DNA of 36,081 bases from NCBI RefSeq assembly GCF_030272695.1, contig NZ_JARFYN010000065.1, positions 1-36,081 of the forward strand. Reading direction: 5' to 3'. The notes under the pieces were generated by a model. That model made no database searches, was not told the origin of the DNA, and was given only the letters and a program-made list of their open reading frames with translations. Source of the DNA: Martinezella calliandrae (GTDB lineage Bacteria; Pseudomonadota; Alphaproteobacteria; Rhizobiales; Rhizobiaceae). A program made the translations under genes and the position numbers. Shown here one piece after another: positions 1-8,614 of the stretch. Within the stretch, counting starts at the first letter, position 1; every line of letters starts with the position of its first letter.

Positions 1-2913
1 CCGGTTCAGATAGCCGCGCGCAACGCCGGCCCCGCCGATATAAAGCTCACCCACCGCCCCGAACGGCACCGGTGCACCATCGCCGTCCAGAAGATACACT
101 CGAGTGTTGGCAATCGGACGGCCGATGGGTGGCAATTCGGGCCAGCATGATGGGTCAGCTGCAAGGCGGTGCTCGGCAATGACGTTGATTTCTGTGGACC
201 CGTATTGATTGATCAATCTCGCCTTTGGATGTGCTTCGAAGAACGCCCTAAGCAGTGGAGTGGCCTGCAATCGCTCGCCCGCTGTATAGATCTCACTCAA
301 AGAGGGCAGCAGCACTTGCTGCGCGCCCCAGACTTCCGCAAAATGGTTCAATGCTACGAACGGGAGGAAAAGCCGCTCGATCGCCTCCCTCTTCACGAAT
401 TCGAGTAAATCGGAGAAGTTCCTACGGGTTTCTTCCCGCACGAGCACGAGCGCTCCACCATCCTTCCAACAGATGAACAATTCCTGGGAGGACACATCGA
501 AGTTCAGGGTCGCGAATTGAAGTGTGCGTTTTCGCACTCCATTCCCCGGTGGTGGCGCGAGCGAATTCACAAGCGAGCCGTGGGACATTTCCACGCCCTT
601 TGGGGTTCCGGTTGAGCCGGAGGTGTAGATGATATAGGCGAGATGGCGGGAGGTGAGGCCAAGCGTACGCAGCTCCGGGTCCGAAGGCGACCGCTCGGCC
701 CAGGCGGGGGCGGCCCTATCCAGATCGAACACGCTGACATCGGCCAGCGCGTCGGCACCAAGTGCGCTTCGGCCGGCGGCATCGCAAAGCAGCAGTTGCG
801 GTTCTGCATCGTCGACGATTTGCCGCAGCCGCGCCGACGGATAGGCGGGATCCAGCGGCAGATAGGCGCCGCCCGCCTTGAGGATCGCCAGAACCCCCAC
901 CACCATCGCCGGGCTGCGCTGAAGGCAGATCGCCACCGGTTGATCCGGCTTTACACCCAGGGCGATCAGATGATGCGCCAACCGGTTGGCCCGCGCATTG
1001 AGTTCGCCATAGCTCAGGTGCTCGTCCTCATGGACGAGGGCGATGGCATCGGGGGTGCGCCGCACCTGCTGCTCGAACAGCTCGTGGATGCAGCGCTCCG
1101 ACGGATAGGCTGCCGCCGTCCGGTTCAACTCCTCCAGCAAGTGGCCGCGCTCGTCAGCCGGCAGGATATCGAGCTCGCGCACCGACTGGCCTGCATCGGC
1201 TGTCACACCACGCAACAACGTTTGTAACTGCTGCGTCATACGGTCGATCTGCTCCGGCGCTAATCGGCTTGCATCAAAATGCCAACGAAAGCTCCCATCC
1301 AGAGCGCAAACCTCAAAGGTCAGCAAATCACCGGATAGGACAATCTCAGAACTCGCGTTCGAAGATAGATCGCCAGCGGCCGAACGGCTATCTGCCGTAA
1401 TCGTGATGCCAATCGGCCAGGGCTGGCACGATCGTAGCGCCCCCACCGCTCGCAATGACGGGAAGCGCGCGGTGAGATCCCGGGCAAAGCTAGCGTGCTC
1501 CCGCAACTGAGCGAATTCGATCGCCACCGTTTTGCGGATTTCTTCAAAATCATGTGCGAGATCAATGATAGCTTCCATCGGCACGACAGAGGCGATCAAC
1601 GGGTCCACGGCTTTGCAGCCCGCTTGCGATCCATCCGATGCAGGCGTCCATCCCAGTTGAAGCTCTGCTTCTCCCGTGATGCGGGCGAGATAGATCAGGA
1701 AAGCCGTTACCAAGTATTCGGTGCGATCGAGTGGGAACAGTTTAGCCAAAGCACTTGGGTTGAACCACGAACTCGACTGCCATCCGGGCGACGCAGCAGC
1801 CGCGGACGACGACAGGAAAGGAAGCTGCAATATTCTAAACCGCTCTAACCGCTGTCGCCAAAAATCCTCCCGCGGCGCCAGAAATTCGTGGGTGGCAGTT
1901 ATGCTCCGCGCCTGTTCATCGCTTAAGATCGGAAGGCGACTCCCTTCATCCAGATTGGAGTGCCTAGCGACGGCTCGCGCGTCCAGCACCTGCCCATCGG
2001 GGTCGCCAAAACAAACATCGACATCCTCTGTACCCGTCGCCACACACCAATGGCTGGAGTGGACTTCCAGCAGGGAACCTGCTGGAACGCCCGAGCGTCG
2101 AGGCAACACCTCCAGGGATCTCACTCTGACAACCTCACCGGCTACGAGAGCCTTGGCTAGACACAATGGATTGGGATGATGTGGCCCAAAGGCTAAGGCA
2201 CGCGTCATCGCCGACAGATCCTGCGCGGATTTCTCCCATCTCAGACAGCCTGCCGCATCTGGGCGCCGGCGCCTCGGGAAATAGCTTCTGTCTGCCAGCG
2301 CCTGCGGCCGGGCAGTCAGCTTCCCGTTCGCTAAGCCCGTTATTAGCTCGCGGAAACCCTCGAATGCAGCTTCATAACATTTAAGGTTCAGGGTAAGTGT
2401 CGTGTCGCTGGGCGCAATCGACACTTGGCGCTGAACCGCGACGTCACCAGTATCGACACCATCACCCATCCTATGCCATGTGATGGCATATTCGCTCTCT
2501 TGCGCCAGCAAAGCCCAGGACGTCGCGTGCATTCCTGCATATCGTGGCAATGGACCGTCGTGGTAATTGAACGCACCTCGACGCACTCGCCCAAACACGT
2601 TCGGTGGCAATACGAACGGATTGGCAACGGAGAAAAGCCACTCTACCGGCTTGGCCTTCAAAAGAGAGCAGAGCTCTTCAATACTCGCTACACACCGGAT
2701 GTTGGCGCGAGCCGCCCACTCTGCGAATATGGGGTCGGCGGACAGGGCCGCATCAATAACGTGGCCTCTCTCCATTGCCAGCTGAGCGCAGCTGATAGCA
2801 AGTGCACCACCGCCGACAAAGACACTGGAGGAAACGGGTCGGACTGCAGGTTGCCTATCCTGACTGTCTGCTTCGCGTGCACCGGCGCGCACCGGAGAAG
2901 ACCCATGTGCCAT
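1..2913 (-). CDS. Non-ribosomal peptide synthetase, N-terminal part (formyltransferase, half condensation, adenylation)
   Basis: Partial gene: 971 codons are open from ATG 2913 (preceded by GAGAGGG) to the left edge. Residues 30-330 form a formyltransferase domain. N116, H118 and D154 match the Asn-x-His and Asp catalytic residues of Fmt and ArnA, with the same 36-residue His-to-Asp spacing, in the contexts FNYHDGPLPRYAG and GVDTGD. Residues 272-300 resemble the Fmt C-terminal barrel. Residues 335-570 match only the C-terminal half of a condensation domain (EDFWRQRLERF, then IDRMTQQLQTLL); no HHxxxDG motif is visible. Residues 607-971 are an adenylation domain with LKAGGAYLPLDP, YTSGSTGTPKG, FDVSSQE, QYGSTE and GELYIGGAGVARGYL. 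Inferred role: the initiation module of a peptide whose first amino acid is N-formylated. A hand-read specificity code of about DVQFYAQV loosely recalls proline-type codes, which is weak evidence. Carrier and later domains lie outside the window. Confidence 0.93.
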   Translation of the reverse strand, partial: MAHGSSPVRAGAREADSQDRQPAVRPVSSSVFVGGGALAISCAQLAMERGHVIDAALSADPIFAEWAARANIRCVASIEELCSLLKAKPVEWLFSVANPFVLPPNVFGRVRRGAFNYHDGPLPRYAGMHATSWALLAQESEYAITWHRMGDGVDTGDVAVQRQVSIAPSDTTLTLNLKCYEAAFEGFRELITGLANGKLTARPQALADRSYFPRRRRPDAAGCLRWEKSAQDLSAMTRALAFGPHHPNPLCLAKALVAGEVVRVRSLEVLPRRSGVPAGSLLEVHSSHWCVATGTEDVDVCFGDPDGQVLDARAVARHSNLDEGSRLPILSDEQARSITATHEFLAPREDFWRQRLERFRILQLPFLSSSAAAASPGWQSSSWFNPSALAKLFPLDRTEYLVTAFLIYLARITGEAELQLGWTPASDGSQAGCKAVDPLIASVVPMEAIIDLAHDFEEIRKTVAIEFAQLREHASFARDLTARFPSLRAVGALRSCQPWPIGITITADSRSAAGDLSSNASSEIVLSGDLLTFEVCALDGSFRWHFDASRLAPEQIDRMTQQLQTLLRGVTADAGQSVRELDILPADERGHLLEELNRTAAAYPSERCIHELFEQQVRRTPDAIALVHEDEHLSYGELNARANRLAHHLIALGVKPDQPVAICLQRSPAMVVGVLAILKAGGAYLPLDPAYPSARLRQIVDDAEPQLLLCDAAGRSALGADALADVSVFDLDRAAPAWAERSPSDPELRTLGLTSRHLAYIIYTSGSTGTPKGVEMSHGSLVNSLAPPPGNGVRKRTLQFATLNFDVSSQELFICWKDGGALVLVREETRRNFSDLLEFVKREAIERLFLPFVALNHFAEVWGAQQVLLPSLSEIYTAGERLQATPLLRAFFEAHPKARLINQYGSTEINVIAEHRLAADPSCWPELPPIGRPIANTRVYLLDGDGAPVPFGAVGELYIGGAGVARGYLNR

Positions 2914-3394
2914 TTTTATCCCTCTCACAGTCTACCCTTGAAGTAGGGCAGGTCCCATCCTATGCGCCCCACCATGGAGCGCCTCAAACGCGTCACATTG
3001 GTTCGGATTTGCTCTGGCGCAATCGCGCCCACAGTCCCCCGTGCAATAGGCCTGCATTGACGGTAACGAAACTTTTGCGCGCAGCCAGATATCCCCAAAG
3101 TGCCTCCGGCAAGCCCGTGCCTGCAAATATCGTCTCTGGCAGTCTCGCAGTCGCCATCTTACCTCGTCTGAGTTTCCGGTGAGCGTCATCATCGGACGCC
3201 TTCTCCTCAGTCCATGGGCCTTTGTGGAGTACCACGCACGTACCGTGCCAACGAGAAATCGTTCTCAATCAACATGATAGCCCTAACACTGCTCTGTCAT
3301 TTATCCGACATCGCCGGACATCGGACAATTGAGCGCGCTGTCAATCGGCATAAGCCTTTCGGAATCTTGCCCGATGGGTTCCGAGCAAAGAAAG
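2914..3394. other. Region upstream of the NRPS gene without a recognisable gene
   Basis: About 480 bases between the NRPS start and the IS110 relic. It should carry the NRPS promoter, but no convincing -35/-10 pair could be picked by eye. A 54-codon minus-strand frame starting near 3155 has a plausible ribosome-binding site (GAGGTAAG) but matches no family I recognise. Confidence 0.4.
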
Positions 3395-3765
3395 GGGAGC
3401 CGGGAAAGCGGGTTTTGGGGTCCATTTTCGCTTGTTGCGCAACGGTGCGTTTGCGAGGTGAGAGCGACCCTTCTCATGATGGCGGTGATGCAACTTTGGG
3501 TGTTTGCCATTCTCGATGAGTGCATTGTACTTGGGGTTGAGATCGGGATTGAAGGGGCTTCAACGACTGCTGGCTATGGAGCGCTGACGGACGATGGGGC
3601 CTTCTGCCAGATTAATGCGCATCTGGTCCACCGTCCGGATTGTCGACTCATGGATGCGAGACCGCATCAGAAGGCTGCGGTCTTTTCGTCGAGGTTTCCG
3701 AGTTCCGGCATTTTGATGATTAGAGCGGTTCCCTGGCTGAATGACTCTGCGGGGTGCCGTGCACT
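3395..3765 (-). pseudogene. Decayed IS110-family transposase, C-terminal part
   Basis: On the minus strand, reading across frames gives the Transposase_20 region typical of IS110 elements in the correct order: TALIIKMPELGNLDEKTAAF (near 3740-3669), SMSRQSGRW (near 3650), FNPDLNPKYNALIENGKHPK (3557-3490), ITAIMRR, then LANAPLRNKRKWTPK (near 3460-3415). The stretches lie in different frames and are broken by at least one stop codon and several shifts, so no functional protein can be made. The N-terminal DEDD half is absent. This is an old insertion scar between the NRPS gene and ectC. Plus-strand open frames over this interval are shadows. Confidence 0.75.
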
Positions 3766-3897
3766 TCGAATTCGAGCTTTCGATCGGGACCTGAATCGTG
3801 TTTGGCACTATGGCCAGCGGCACGTGTGACGCGGCACCAACCAGCGACTGCAAAGCTCAATTAGCGGCGGTTTATATTCTGCTTTTGTTCGCCTTGC

Positions 3898-4296
3898 TCA
3901 ATATGCTGAGCCTGCCGGGTCGTTGAGCTTGTGGCGCTCGGTCCCCTTGAGGGGCGGGTTGAAGATACTGACGAGGATCAGGTCCTTGTCCCGGCCCCCG
4001 CGCAGAAAATGCTTGTCATGCTTGTCAAGCACATAGATGTCGCCCTTGCGAATAGGGAAGACATTACCGTCCATGTCCTCGACCTCGCCCTCTCCGGCTA
4101 TGCAGTAGCACGCCTCGAGATGATTGCGGTATTGGAGAAGCGAGACAGTGTTAGCCCGCACTACGGTGTGGCAGATGCTAAAGCCTATGCCGTCCTTGTC
4201 TGTCAGGAGGCGGTGGCTAGTACCATTGCCCCAATCGACGAAGTGATCCGTCGCTTCAACATCGCGCAGGCTACGCACAATCATAGGGCTATCCAT
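3898..4296 (-). CDS. ectC: L-ectoine synthase (stand-alone)
   Basis: 132-residue cupin protein, the usual EctC length. EctC cyclises N-gamma-acetyl-2,4-diaminobutyrate to the compatible solute ectoine in the cytoplasm. Family signatures are clear: MIVRSL near the N-terminus, YRNHLEACYCIAGEGEVE, LDKHDKHFLRGG and FNPPLKG. E61, Y88 and H96 correspond to the metal ligands described for characterised EctC. The start at 4296 has a weak GAAAG signal. An internal ATG at 4284 would begin exactly at the common family start MIVR and is equally possible. No ectA, ectB, ectD or ectoine transporter lies nearby, so the substrate must come from elsewhere in the genome or from outside. Neighbours on both sides are decayed sequence. 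Confidence 0.92.
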   Translation of the reverse strand: MDSPMIVRSLRDVEATDHFVDWGNGTSHRLLTDKDGIGFSICHTVVRANTVSLLQYRNHLEACYCIAGEGEVEDMDGNVFPIRKGDIYVLDKHDKHFLRGGRDKDLILVSIFNPPLKGTERHKLNDPAGSAY

Positions 4297-4690
4297 TTCT
4301 ATCTTTCGTTGCAGAAATACAAGTCAAGTCATTGTTGTGGGAAGCTGTAGGCCGTTGTTCTGACCTGGAAGCGCGCCTTCCGGCAACTCCCGGCGCCGAA
4401 AGGCAAATTGGTTATTTGGGCGCGGGGCACGCCGGCAAGGACATGCATGTTCATGTCCGCAATTGCCGTTCGCTGGGTAGCGAGCCATTGGTTCTGATCT
4501 AACTCGATCCCTTTCTCGCAATGCCCTTATCGCGCGGGCGACGGTAGGATTTTTCGGATCAGGCAAGTTGTTTCCTTCCGTCGCTCTGCCTTGCAACGCG
4601 AATACGGCGCCGCAGCCTCTTAGCTAACGACGCAAATCTTGTGCCACCATAACGGATAAGTATATGGCTGTTTTTAGCTGGTTAGAGAGT
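4297..4690. other. Intergenic region upstream of ectC
   Basis: About 390 bases with no recognisable gene. It presumably includes the ectC promoter. A 90-codon minus-strand frame at 4324-4596 has Arg/Pro-rich composition and no family resemblance, so it was not called. Confidence 0.4.
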
Positions 4691-4744
4691 GGAAAGACAG
4701 CAGTGTGTTGAAGCCAATCTGACAAACTGCCAAGAGGTTATGTG

Positions 4745-5250
4745 TCGTGCCAGCTTGTCGACTTCCGCCCGTTCAATGGCGCGCGTTATGTCCTCCAGTC
4801 AAAACGCGGCTAACGACCGACATTCTGCATACGGTTTTCGTTTGCGACGATCGCCTATCCGTGGCCCCCGCTGTTCGGGAGCAAGGTGAAGGTCTCGCTG
4901 CTGTCGGCGCGGCAAGAGCCTGATGTCCATCTTTATGCACAAGCGGCCCGATCTTTCCCATGAGTTACCGAACTGGGTGTTCGATCAGCGCTGTTGCAGC
5001 GGAATGAGACTTGGACCACCCGAGATCAGCATCGATGGCCTTAACGAACTGCGGCTGTCTTGGCACCGTTCGGCGCGGCTCGCTCAAGAGATTCTGCCTC
5101 TCAACAAGGCGGAAACGGGCGCCCACGATCAGCGCGCCCTTGCGTTCGACGTGGGCTCCTCCAGCGTGATGTTCTTCGCCGAAAACCTCGGCGCTGACGA
5201 CCGGCTGGGGAAGGTGTCGCGATGCTTCGCTCAGTCGAAAGCATGACTTT
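4745..5250 (+). pseudogene. Possible decayed small ORF, perhaps transposon-associated
   Basis: The plus strand shows protein-like stretches split between frames: VDFRPFNGARYVLQSKRG and then AYPWPPLFGSKVKV (about 4755-4900), followed in another frame by LPNWVFDQRCCSGMRLGPP and ISIDGLNELR (about 4965-5060). The second part sits in an open frame from 4923 to 5246. The order recalls small proteins found beside recombinases in rhizobial transposons, but I cannot name a family with confidence. The stop and frame changes suggest decay. It could also be chance. Confidence 0.25.
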
Positions 5251-5281
5251 ACATCGTGAACCGATCTATTCGGCACATCCG

Positions 5282-6142
5282 TTACGACCCGGTGGTGGGG
5301 CGCGGCCTCAGGCCGACTGCTAGGAAGCGGTCGAGCATTGCATTCACCTGGTCAGCCACCTCGATGGTGTTGAAATGGCCAGCCAACAGCGTCTTGGCCA
5401 GAACAAGCTGCGAGCAGCGAGCCTTTAGCCAGTCGAGATCACACGCAGCGCTCACCAGCGGCACATCGGCCGCGATGTAGGCCATCGGGATCTTGCAACG
5501 CGATGCCGCAGGGGACGCGTCATAATTGAGAAAGAAATCGCGCATTACCGAATATGCCACATGCTGCGGTGTCTTCTCGCACGAAGCCCGGATGTAGATG
5601 TTGTGGATGCTCTCGCGCCTGGAAGGGTCATCGTAGTCGAGGGCCATGGACCACGCATTTTTCCGCAAAACCTCCCGGTAATTTGAGCCGGAAATGTCAT
5701 CCAGGAACTGGCCAATTTCGGGGCTGTCGCGCAGCGCCCACCGGGGCATGACAACAGAATCGATCATCACGAGGCCCGAGGCCAGCTCCGGATGGCGCCC
5801 GCACAGCTCAAGTGCGACCGACCCACCCATGCTGTGGCCGATGATCAGCGGTTTTTCGAGCTTCAGCTCACCGCATTGCCATGCTACGTCGTCGGCAAAA
5901 CCCTCGATCGTGTACTCCTGCTTTGGCGCATCGCTGTGTCCGTGACCGCGGAGGTTGACCGCAACGACGTGCCGACTGTTAGCGAAATGTTCGATCTGCG
6001 GCGTGAATATCCTGTGATCGCCGGTCCAGCCGTGAATCAGGACGAGCGGCGGACTCAGGGGCGACGCCGAAATAGCTTCGAAGTGCGCGAGGCGCACCCC
6101 GGCGCGATTCATCAGGATGGGGCCCGATTCGGCTACATTCAT
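5282..6142 (-). CDS. Alpha/beta-fold hydrolase
   Basis: 286-residue protein of the alpha/beta hydrolase superfamily. The nucleophile elbow is GHSMGG with Ser104. LVLIHGW at residues 33-39 gives the HG oxyanion motif. A late His256 (LLAGHFN) and Asp226 (IAADVPLV) complete a likely Ser-Asp-His triad. RGHGHSD at 65-71 is typical of esterase, lactonase and C-C hydrolase branches. No signal peptide is seen, so it should be cytoplasmic. ATG 6142 follows a GGAGC-type signal (AAAAGGAGCCGAACCTC). The substrate cannot be read from the sequence. The upstream same-strand neighbour is a glycosyltransferase 326 bases away, probably too far for tight coupling. Confidence 0.88.
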   Translation of the reverse strand: MNVAESGPILMNRAGVRLAHFEAISASPLSPPLVLIHGWTGDHRIFTPQIEHFANSRHVVAVNLRGHGHSDAPKQEYTIEGFADDVAWQCGELKLEKPLIIGHSMGGSVALELCGRHPELASGLVMIDSVVMPRWALRDSPEIGQFLDDISGSNYREVLRKNAWSMALDYDDPSRRESIHNIYIRASCEKTPQHVAYSVMRDFFLNYDASPAASRCKIPMAYIAADVPLVSAACDLDWLKARCSQLVLAKTLLAGHFNTIEVADQVNAMLDRFLAVGLRPRPTTGS

Positions 6143-6468
6143 GAGGTTCGGCTCCTTTTATCTGTGCTAGCTATCTAAGGATAGATGGTGTGTGTCATAG
6201 AGAGCGGAGCAGCCAACGGCAGTCAGACCGCGAAGGCAATGGGTTCGCCGACCAAACTGATGCAATCGAGTAGAGAACGCCCGCGGCAGAAGGGGCAACA
6301 CCGGAATACGATGAACTGGAAGAGGCACCGGGCCGGAGATAAGATCGACTTGCGCCCGATAGGGAGGCATCGAAGGAATGATATCGATGCCTAAATCCCG
6401 TAGGGGAGATGCCTGCGCGCGCCAACGATGAATTCGAACGATCCGAACGCACGATCAAACCGCCTGCA
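6143..6468. other. Gap between hydrolase and glycosyltransferase genes
   Basis: 326 bases. A minus-strand frame at 6167-6370 is open but shows no family motif and no convincing start. Nothing functional could be assigned. It may hold a promoter for the hydrolase gene. Confidence 0.35.
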
Positions 6469-7722
6469 TCAGGTCGCCGATCCGACAATACGCCTCTTTG
6501 CCACCATAGCCTCCAATTCGTCAACGAGACCGGAGGCGGCTATTTCCGCTTTGATGCCATCGCCCAAGCGGCGCGCCGCAGCACGATAACACGGTTCCTG
6601 AAGTAGCCGACTGACAGCGCCGGCGATCTCAGCCTCACTCGCACTCGGCGGTAGCCGCAGACCAGCTCCCCTCGACACAACTCGTGCCGCATTATCCCCT
6701 TGGTCGCGCCCGTTGGGGAGCACCAATTGCGGCAGACCGTTTATCAGCCCTCGACTGACGGTGCCGTGGCCGCCCTGCGTTACCACGAGGCAGACTTCCT
6801 TCATCACTGCGTCATGCGGTGCGCCGTGCAGCAGATGCACGTTCGTGGGGGCGACCAGCTTCCCCGCATCAACATGGGGGCCGATCGTCGCAACCGCGTA
6901 CACGTCCAGCGTACCCAGTGCGCTGATGATCCGTTGGACCAAGTCGTCTTGACCCTGAGCGCCGGAGCTGCAGGCGACGAGCACACGAGGTCGATTGGGG
7001 TCCACTGGCCAAGGCGCGTTCCAGCTCTTTGACCAATTTGGTTGCTCCAGCAGCGGCCCAACATAACGAACGTTGTCCGGCAGGAGGTCGGCCGCAAAGT
7101 CGAAGGTCCGGCTGATCGCCAGCAAGTACCGATCGGCGCGCTCGAACAAATTCACCGTGCTGGCTAAGCCGGAGAGGCCGAGGCCGGCACGCGCCTCGTT
7201 TAGAAGCGAAAGGAATTGGTTTAGGAAGCAAACCCAGTCTTCGTTCGCCGCCGCAGTCGCGATCCGCTCTTCCGGCGTTTGCGGCTGCACGAGTCCGCTG
7301 GTGGCCGGCGGAATCCCTGGCAGAGGGCGAAGACTCACATGGGGTGACAACATTGCGATGGGCACGCCCGCAGCTTCGGCGCCCAGTACGGCACCGAACA
7401 ACATATCGATGGCAACAACAGCATCCGTGGGGACGCGGCCGATCTCATCATGGATGTCGGCCGCATAAGCTGGCGCGGGGCCGAAGACCGCCTTTTGGAA
7501 CCAGTCGCGCATGTCTGAAAAGCAAGTCGGGTCCGCCTCGATGCCGATTGGGGCACGACGCCAGCACACGAAGTCGAAACCCGCCGCGGCCACTTCACGC
7601 TGCATCTCTGGATCAGCCATGATACGGACGCTATGGCCGCGCCGTTGCAGGCGTCGAGCTGCAGTCAACAACGGGCCCAGATTACCCGACGTCCCCCAGG
7701 ACGCAAGCAAAAAGCTGTACAC
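6469..7722 (-). CDS. GT1-family glycosyltransferase (MGT/UGT-like)
   Basis: 417 residues, the usual length for bacterial GT-B enzymes of family GT1 (macrolide, rhamnolipid or sterol glycosyltransferase type). The N-terminal domain opens with SFLLASWGTSGNLGPLLTAA, the acceptor-side glycine-rich loop. The C-terminal domain carries the nucleotide-sugar signature VTQGGHGTVSRGLINGLPQL followed by GRDQGDNAARV, where Gln-Gly-Asp-Asn replaces the common DQ-x-xNA pattern. It transfers a sugar from an activated nucleotide to a small lipid-like or secondary-metabolite acceptor; neither donor nor acceptor can be deduced. Its position about 3.5 kb from an NRPS gene raises the possibility of tailoring, but decayed DNA separates them and a link is only a guess. 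Confidence 0.88.
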   Translation of the reverse strand: MYSFLLASWGTSGNLGPLLTAARRLQRRGHSVRIMADPEMQREVAAAGFDFVCWRRAPIGIEADPTCFSDMRDWFQKAVFGPAPAYAADIHDEIGRVPTDAVVAIDMLFGAVLGAEAAGVPIAMLSPHVSLRPLPGIPPATSGLVQPQTPEERIATAAANEDWVCFLNQFLSLLNEARAGLGLSGLASTVNLFERADRYLLAISRTFDFAADLLPDNVRYVGPLLEQPNWSKSWNAPWPVDPNRPRVLVACSSGAQGQDDLVQRIISALGTLDVYAVATIGPHVDAGKLVAPTNVHLLHGAPHDAVMKEVCLVVTQGGHGTVSRGLINGLPQLVLPNGRDQGDNAARVVSRGAGLRLPPSASEAEIAGAVSRLLQEPCYRAAARRLGDGIKAEIAASGLVDELEAMVAKRRIVGSAT

Positions 7723-8290
7723 TATGCGTCACCTCAATCGTGGATAGAAACCAAAATTCGTCGTAATCGGCCGCCACCAAAGAACTCGTGATCGATAACG
7801 GTACCTCATGGCGAGGTTTACAGCCGTCACAATCGGAGGTGAGCGTCCCTGCAACTTCCCCCAGCGGACCTTCTCGGTAGAGATTGGCGCTCCATTACCG
7901 CCATCGCGCATGTTCTAACCGCTGTCGTAAACCCGGAAGGATTTGCAGTTGCACACAGCTCAATTGCGTCTGGAGCTGGCACCATCGGCGGGGTGGTCTA
8001 GCCGCCTAGCCGACCTCGACAGAGGCAATATGGTCCTGCGAACTTACGACAGACACACTCATCTCGAAGGACCCTCGATCGTCTCCAGCTCGCGGGGCCT
8101 CGGACGCGATGACTTGCCCGCTTAAGCTTCTTTCAACTCCGTCCGTCCTGCGATTTTTAAGACCTTCGAGACGCTGCGTAAAATTGATTGTTCGAATGTG
8201 TGCAATCCGCGAGCGGCATGTCTCTGCGGCGCGCCCCTGCGCCTGCTCCTACTACGCCGTGCTGGAGACTATGCTTGCGCACGTATCCCG
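7723..8290. other. Non-coding or decayed stretch upstream of the glycosyltransferase
   Basis: About 570 bases without an intact gene. On the minus strand, near 8110-8000, one frame reads RELETIEGPFEMSVSVV and then stops. It looks protein-like but I could not place it in a family. The glycosyltransferase promoter should lie near 7723-7800. Confidence 0.35.
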
Positions 8291-8429
8291 ACCGCGCTAT
8301 CTCCATCAACTCGGAATTTCCAACCTCCGGAACTGCGACGTCCCACCAAAACCCACCTCCCGCTTCTCCAGGTCCGCGTGAAGAATTGATGTCGATGACG
8401 ATAAGGAACGCCTTGGTGATCGAGCGCAT
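8291..8429 (-). pseudogene. iolD 3'-end relic
   Basis: The minus-strand frame contains FLIVIDINSSRGPGEAGGGF directly followed by WWDVAVPEV, then ARSGYVRKHSLQHGVV. This is the conserved C-terminus of IolD (VIDTDP, then RGGGFWWDVAVPEV in the intact copy at 22406-24247), but with a different tail, so it comes from a diverged second iolD and is not a copy of the local one. The 560 or so upstream residues of IolD are missing. The frame runs on past the expected stop to 8157 into unrelated sequence. It lies directly before a LacI-type regulator gene. Confidence 0.8.
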
Positions 8430-8539
8430 TTCAAGAACTAAGCCGGACCGTTATCCATAGGCGCGCGATCGCCGTCGGCGTCCGAAAGCGGCGTCACCCT
8501 TTGAAAGGTCGCAGACATGAGAGTATTTCCTCCAGAAGA

Positions 8540-8558
8540 GAGAACCTCCGAAGTTCTC
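8540..8558. promoter_or_regulatory. Inverted repeat upstream of LacI-type regulator
   Basis: GAGAAC, seven bases, GTTCTC: perfect 6-base arms ending 56 bases before the regulator start at 8615. The position suits an autoregulatory operator, but arms of this length can occur by chance. Confidence 0.3.
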
Positions 8559-8614
8559 GTGCCAAACTGACTTTGACTGGAAGATGAATTGCGAAAGATT
8601 ATGAAAGGTTTGAC

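Noticed and set aside
2993..3268. 91-codon minus-strand open frame before the NRPS gene
   Set aside because: I tested it mentally for MbtH-like or regulatory motifs expected near an NRPS; none were found.
3329..3829. 166-codon plus-strand open frame
   Set aside because: It is antisense to the IS110 relic and carries no recognisable motif.
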